DNA of 64,000 nt from Hoplostethus atlanticus. Its lineage: Eukaryota; Chordata; Actinopteri; Trachichthyiformes; Trachichthyidae. The notes under the pieces are model-generated. The model saw only the letters and a list, made by a program, of their open reading frames with translations. It was not told where the DNA came from and did not search any database. Positions 60,900 to 64,000 of this stretch are shown here, piece by piece (the stretch's first letter is position 1; every line of letters begins with the position of its first letter). The DNA is taken from NCBI GenBank assembly GCA_034670405.1, contig JAXDDX010000344.1, positions 95,867 through 159,866 of the forward strand, read 5' to 3'. The position numbers and the translations under genes were made by a program.

Positions 60900-62130
60900 G
60901 TGCTGATCCAGGTTCAGATTCTCCAATCGTGTCTTTCACAATCACAGAGTCCAAATATCATTTTCCAGAAAATAATGACCTATGTGACTGAGACGTTACC
61001 TGTTGATTTGCCAGTTTGAAGCCTAGAAAGTGGGATTTCTGGGCCCGGACATGCTGTATCTTTGGAGCCAGAGTTTTGCAGTAGCGTTAAAGGGCGGAGT
61101 CTAGAGGTAAAACCTGCTCATATTTCCTTATATGGGCATAAACCGGGGGGGGGGGGGTCTGCAGGAAACGCCAGCTCATATTACTGTATTTGGTCATAAA
61201 GCATCAGCTGTGCCTTTTTTTTAATTGGTAGAAATCAGCTGTCACTCCTAATTTGCTATATAATCAATGATTTACTAATAAATGATAAAAATAATGATAA
61301 TGGGAAATATGGGGAATAATAATGGTGAGAGTGAAGCCAAGATAACAATAGTCATCTTTACTCTCTAACTGGGACAATAATAATATATAATGACTGACTG
61401 ACTGACTGACTGACTTGGAATTATCAATTTCCGAGTACAATGGAATGCACCATAAGCAACGGCTTGCGGCGCTGCCGTGAGCTGCATTTTGAGACGAGGT
61501 AAATGGGATTGGTTGTTCACCTGGGCGTGGGCATGCTCTGAGAGGGGTTGGATTATGTTAAGAAGTGCCCGTTACGACGTCCAAAGGGGCTACTTTCTGA
61601 AACGGCCTGTTTTTGCCCCATTTGGACGTTTTTGGAAAAAGGAAAATACAGAAAAAGGGGTTGACTTTGACGTTTTCCATAATATGTCCCCTTTAAACAT
61701 GAGCTTTATTTGTACATATTCGTCATTTATACCCCAAAATAGGTACAAAAAGTTTTGGAATTGCTATGGCTGCAACGTAATCCGTTGGGGCAACTAAGCC
61801 CGATCAAAGTACATAGAGTGTGACAGTGTTTGATTTAGTAAGACCTCACTTAGGCAGCCTGAGGGTGTGTTTTAAGGAGAGGACATTGTTGGACATTGAG
61901 TACATAATTGATCTAGTTCTGAAAATAAAAAAAAACTTAATTTACTACTTAACATCTGTCTGTCTCTTATTGATCTGAGTATATTAAATAGAATTTCCTA
62001 TTTATTTAAGCATATACCACAGGCCTTCGTCACATGCATTTTTTAAAACTTTTTAACTTAGGGTAGCTCTCTCTTTTTTCACCATACATGTGTTTGCATC
62101 CCTGTAATCAATAACTGTCCTAAACCAAGA
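60900..62130. other. Intergenic region between otos and the HIPK-like gene
   Basis: No gene is supported. There is a (GACT)n stretch near 61393-61415. A sequence near 61085-61195 ('gggcggagtc' ... 'cttatatgggcata') resembles 39610-39665. Confidence 0.45.
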
Positions 62131-62322
62131 ACAACATGGCCTGCACAAAAAAGCGCAAAGTCGTCCAGTAACTTTAAGATACTGGAATACCTTGGACATG
62201 GGTTCTTTGGTACTGTATCCAAATGTGAGAAACTGGACACCGGGGAGATTCTGGCCATAAAGCTTCAGAATGTTCCACTGTAGTTCATGCTCTATATTCT
62301 ATGACCGACTTTGTCCTTGCAG

Positions 62323-62504
62323 ATGGCCACAGCATTCAAGGCCCTGAAGAGCATCGGAGTGATCCACGCAGATCTCAAGATGGACAACATCATGCTGGTG
62401 GATCGTCTGAGAGAGCCCTTGAGGGTAAAGCTGATAGACTTTGGCTTGGCCCTTCTGAGGACTGAAGCCGAGCAAGGCTCTATACTTCAGCCCTTTGAAT
62501 ACAG
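62323..62504 (+). CDS. HIPK-like kinase exon: catalytic loop and DFG
   Basis: It starts after ccttgcag with MATAFKALKSIGVIHADLK and encodes IDFGLALL. It ends TACAG|GTGAGA in phase 2. Confidence 0.8.
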
Positions 62505-62752
62505 GTGAGATCTACTGGAGAGGGTTTGCAGTTTCTCACTTCTACTGTAAATACATAGCAGGGTGTGTGTTTCCTGTCCATACCGGTGAGGACAAATGTT
62601 GAATTCAGGGCTACATAAGTCTCAGCTGTTGTGACATTCTCCTACTGATGCCTCCTTGTTTCATTTCTACCATGTTTCCCCATGTTGTATTATTATTCCT
62701 CAAAGCACGACAATGTTTCTGATTTGGTGTGCTGCTGTTCTTCCACACTCAG

Positions 62753-62876
62753 GTCTCCAGAAATCCTTTTGGGGCTCCCGTTTTCTGAGGCCGTGGACAT
62801 GTGGTCGCTGGGCTGCGTGATGTGGGACTTGTTCACCTGTACTGTACTATTCCCTGGGGAACATGAACATGATGTG
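62753..62876 (+). CDS. HIPK-like kinase exon: SPE motif and helix F
   Basis: It completes the split Arg, then reads SPEILLGLPFSEAVDMWSLG through FPGEHEHDV. Donor is GTCAGT. Confidence 0.8.
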
Positions 62877-63044
62877 GTCAGTACCTTACTATAACTGGAC
62901 TCTGCTCCCTTTCTACACGAACCCTTAATTATTGATAGCAGTAGCTACTCTAAGACCAGCAGATGATGATCACAGCAGACAAGTAATAAAACCATATGGA
63001 GTCCTGATAGTCTAGACTGATGTGATCCTGTGTTTTGCCTCCAG

Positions 63045-63155
63045 ATGCGATTCATCATCGACCTCCTGGGTCAGCCAGCGGACCACCTCCTGAATGCTGG
63101 GCGTAGAACAAAGGAGTTATTCATCTTCAGGAGGGCTGGAGGCTGGAGGCTCATG
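63045..63155 (+). CDS. HIPK-like kinase exon: CMGC insert region
   Basis: After cctccag it reads MRFIIDLLGQPADHLLNAGR, equivalent to HIPK 'GLPAEYLLSAG'. Donor ATG|GTACCA is weak. Confidence 0.75.
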
Positions 63156-63288
63156 GTACCACAACACCGCTTTATTGACCAAATATAATTTTCTCTTGAA
63201 CATTTTCTTGAGAATATTTATTGTCAGTATCAATCAGTAATTCATCTAAAGTGATAAGACGTTTCAAATACACGTTACCTTCTTTTAG

Positions 63289-63360
63289 ACACCAAAGGAG
63301 TATGACGGCTGGTACACAGACACAAGCTACTCATTCAGATCTCTGGATAAGCTGACAGAG
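63289..63360 (+). CDS. HIPK-like kinase exon
   Basis: A 72-nt exon (TPKEYDGWYTDTSYSFRSLD...) lies between cttttag and GAG|GTAGGT. Confidence 0.75.
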
Positions 63361-63461
63361 GTAGGTAGTCCAGTAGGTGGTAGCTGCTGAAGACAAGAGT
63401 GAGTCAGGAAGATGATTCCACTGATTTCCTTTTGGACTTTTCTCATCATTTGGTAATTTAG

Positions 63462-63634
63462 TTCAACCTGAAGAAAGAGGACTGGGCTGAGGTCACTGAT
63501 AGGAGGCAGTTTGTTGACCTCCTGAAAGTAATGCTCCAGATGGATGCCAGTGAGAGGATCACACCAAGTGAAATCCTCGAACATCCATTCATCACAATGA
63601 GCGACCTCGCCAGCGGCTCCCACCACATCTCTCA
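63462..63634 (+). CDS. HIPK-like kinase exon: end of the kinase domain
   Basis: It includes FVDLLKVMLQMDASERITPS and EILEHPFIT, the usual close of a CMGC kinase domain. Donor CA|GTAAGT. Confidence 0.78.
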
Positions 63635-63900
63635 GTAAGTGTGTGTGTTTGGATGTGTGGCGTGAGTCCTTATATTGCTGCTTTGCACATCGGTTATCAG
63701 ACAAAGGGTAGGCGCTGTAGGTGAATGATTCATCAAGTGATCAACTGATTGATTGATTGGCATGCTTGTCCAGTGGGAAGTCTTGCTTCCTGGCTCTGAG
63801 CATAACTGTGAGTTTGTCCTTTTGGAAGGTACCTGAATGTACCTGTACAACAAATTTGAGCTAGCAGTATATGTTAACTGCATGTGTCCTCATTCACCAG

Positions 63901-64000
63901 CGCTAGGGGAACTTTCATCTTGGTTCAGCCAATGCCAGACATGGCCTCCAACGAGAGAGTGTCTAGCCCCCAGGCTGTTCTGGACCCCAGCTCCCAGTCC
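63901..64000 (+). CDS. HIPK-like kinase exon after the domain (cut by the window)
   Basis: After ttcaccag it reads in frame as ARGTFILVQPMPDMASNE... to the last base of the window. Confidence 0.65.

Larger units (their letters stand above)
62135..64000 (+). pseudogene. HIPK-like protein kinase with central deletion (partial, runs off the right edge)
   Basis: The N-lobe segment 62167-62280 reads SNFKILEYLGHGFFGTVSKC...EILAIKLQ, with a glycine loop and the catalytic lysine of AIK. The C-lobe exons (62323-62504, 62753-62876, 63045-63155, 63289-63360, 63462-63634 and 63901 onward) carry HADLKMDNIML, IDFG, SPEILLGLPF and DMWSLGCVMWDLF. HADLK and the ILGLPF...DMWSLGC pattern are hallmarks of homeodomain-interacting protein kinases, a nuclear Ser/Thr family expanded in fish. 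About 65-75 residues between them (helix C, hinge) are absent. Only 42 bp separate a TAG stop at 62281 from the next exon. The only nearby ATG (62135) is in another frame. The activation-loop Tyr-x-Tyr motif is FEY and the APE motif is SPE. The six downstream exons are in frame with canonical splice sites, so the break is recent, an assembly collapse, or the C-lobe is expressed alone from ATG 62323. Confidence 0.7.

Overview
The window is vertebrate nuclear DNA, almost certainly from a ray-finned (teleost, percomorph-like) fish. The evidence is intron-split genes with GT-AG splice sites, very abundant CA/GT microsatellites, a tRNA-headed SINE carrying the fish-typical 'AAGTCGCTTTGGATAAAAGC' core, and Harbinger and hAT-type MITEs. 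All gene names come from reading conserved protein motifs by eye. Which teleost paralogue (a or b) is present was not resolved.

Layout. (1) About 555-3300, minus strand: the 5' end of a C7orf57-like gene; its remaining exons lie beyond the left edge. (2) About 3900-10190, minus strand: fhl2, four-and-a-half LIM domains 2, with five coding exons, a non-coding first exon and a poly(A) signal. Its second coding exon is 7 nt shorter than the frame requires, so the gene as sequenced is frameshifted. (3) 13728-15265, plus strand: dph3, a three-exon CSL zinc-finger protein of diphthamide and tRNA wobble-uridine modification. (4) About 18000-56825, plus strand: nck2, the SH3-SH3-SH3-SH2 adaptor, with a non-coding first exon beside a consensus CRE, a 23.3 kb first intron, an 11.5 kb second intron and a 1.8 kb 3' UTR built of degenerate repeats. 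(5) 59340-60764, plus strand: an otospiralin-like small secreted protein. (6) About 62135-64000, plus strand: a HIPK-type kinase whose N-lobe and C-lobe are joined across 42 bp with the middle of the domain missing; it runs off the right edge. Between nck2 and the otospiralin gene, 58340-58629 holds a possible two-exon coding segment that I do not recognise.

The rest, most of the window, is intron and intergenic sequence rich in tandem and interspersed repeats. The most distinctive are a 15-bp minisatellite with a 135-bp higher-order period (28.9-29.5 kb), a 14-copy 28-bp minisatellite with a positional gradient of variants (26.6-27.0 kb), an 87-bp triplication (31.6-31.9 kb), a degenerate ~100-bp array (18.8-19.3 kb), a 1190-bp Harbinger derivative with CAG target duplications and a 189-bp hAT MITE. 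Many long open frames in these arrays arise only because the repeat period is a multiple of three.

The genes do not form a pathway. fhl2 and nck2 are close neighbours in other vertebrates too (human 2q12), so the block looks like conserved synteny with dph3 and the otospiralin-like gene placed in or next to it. I found no convincing undescribed biological system. The leads most worth checking are the fhl2 frameshift, the fused HIPK-like kinase and the unrecognised exons at 58.3-58.6 kb.
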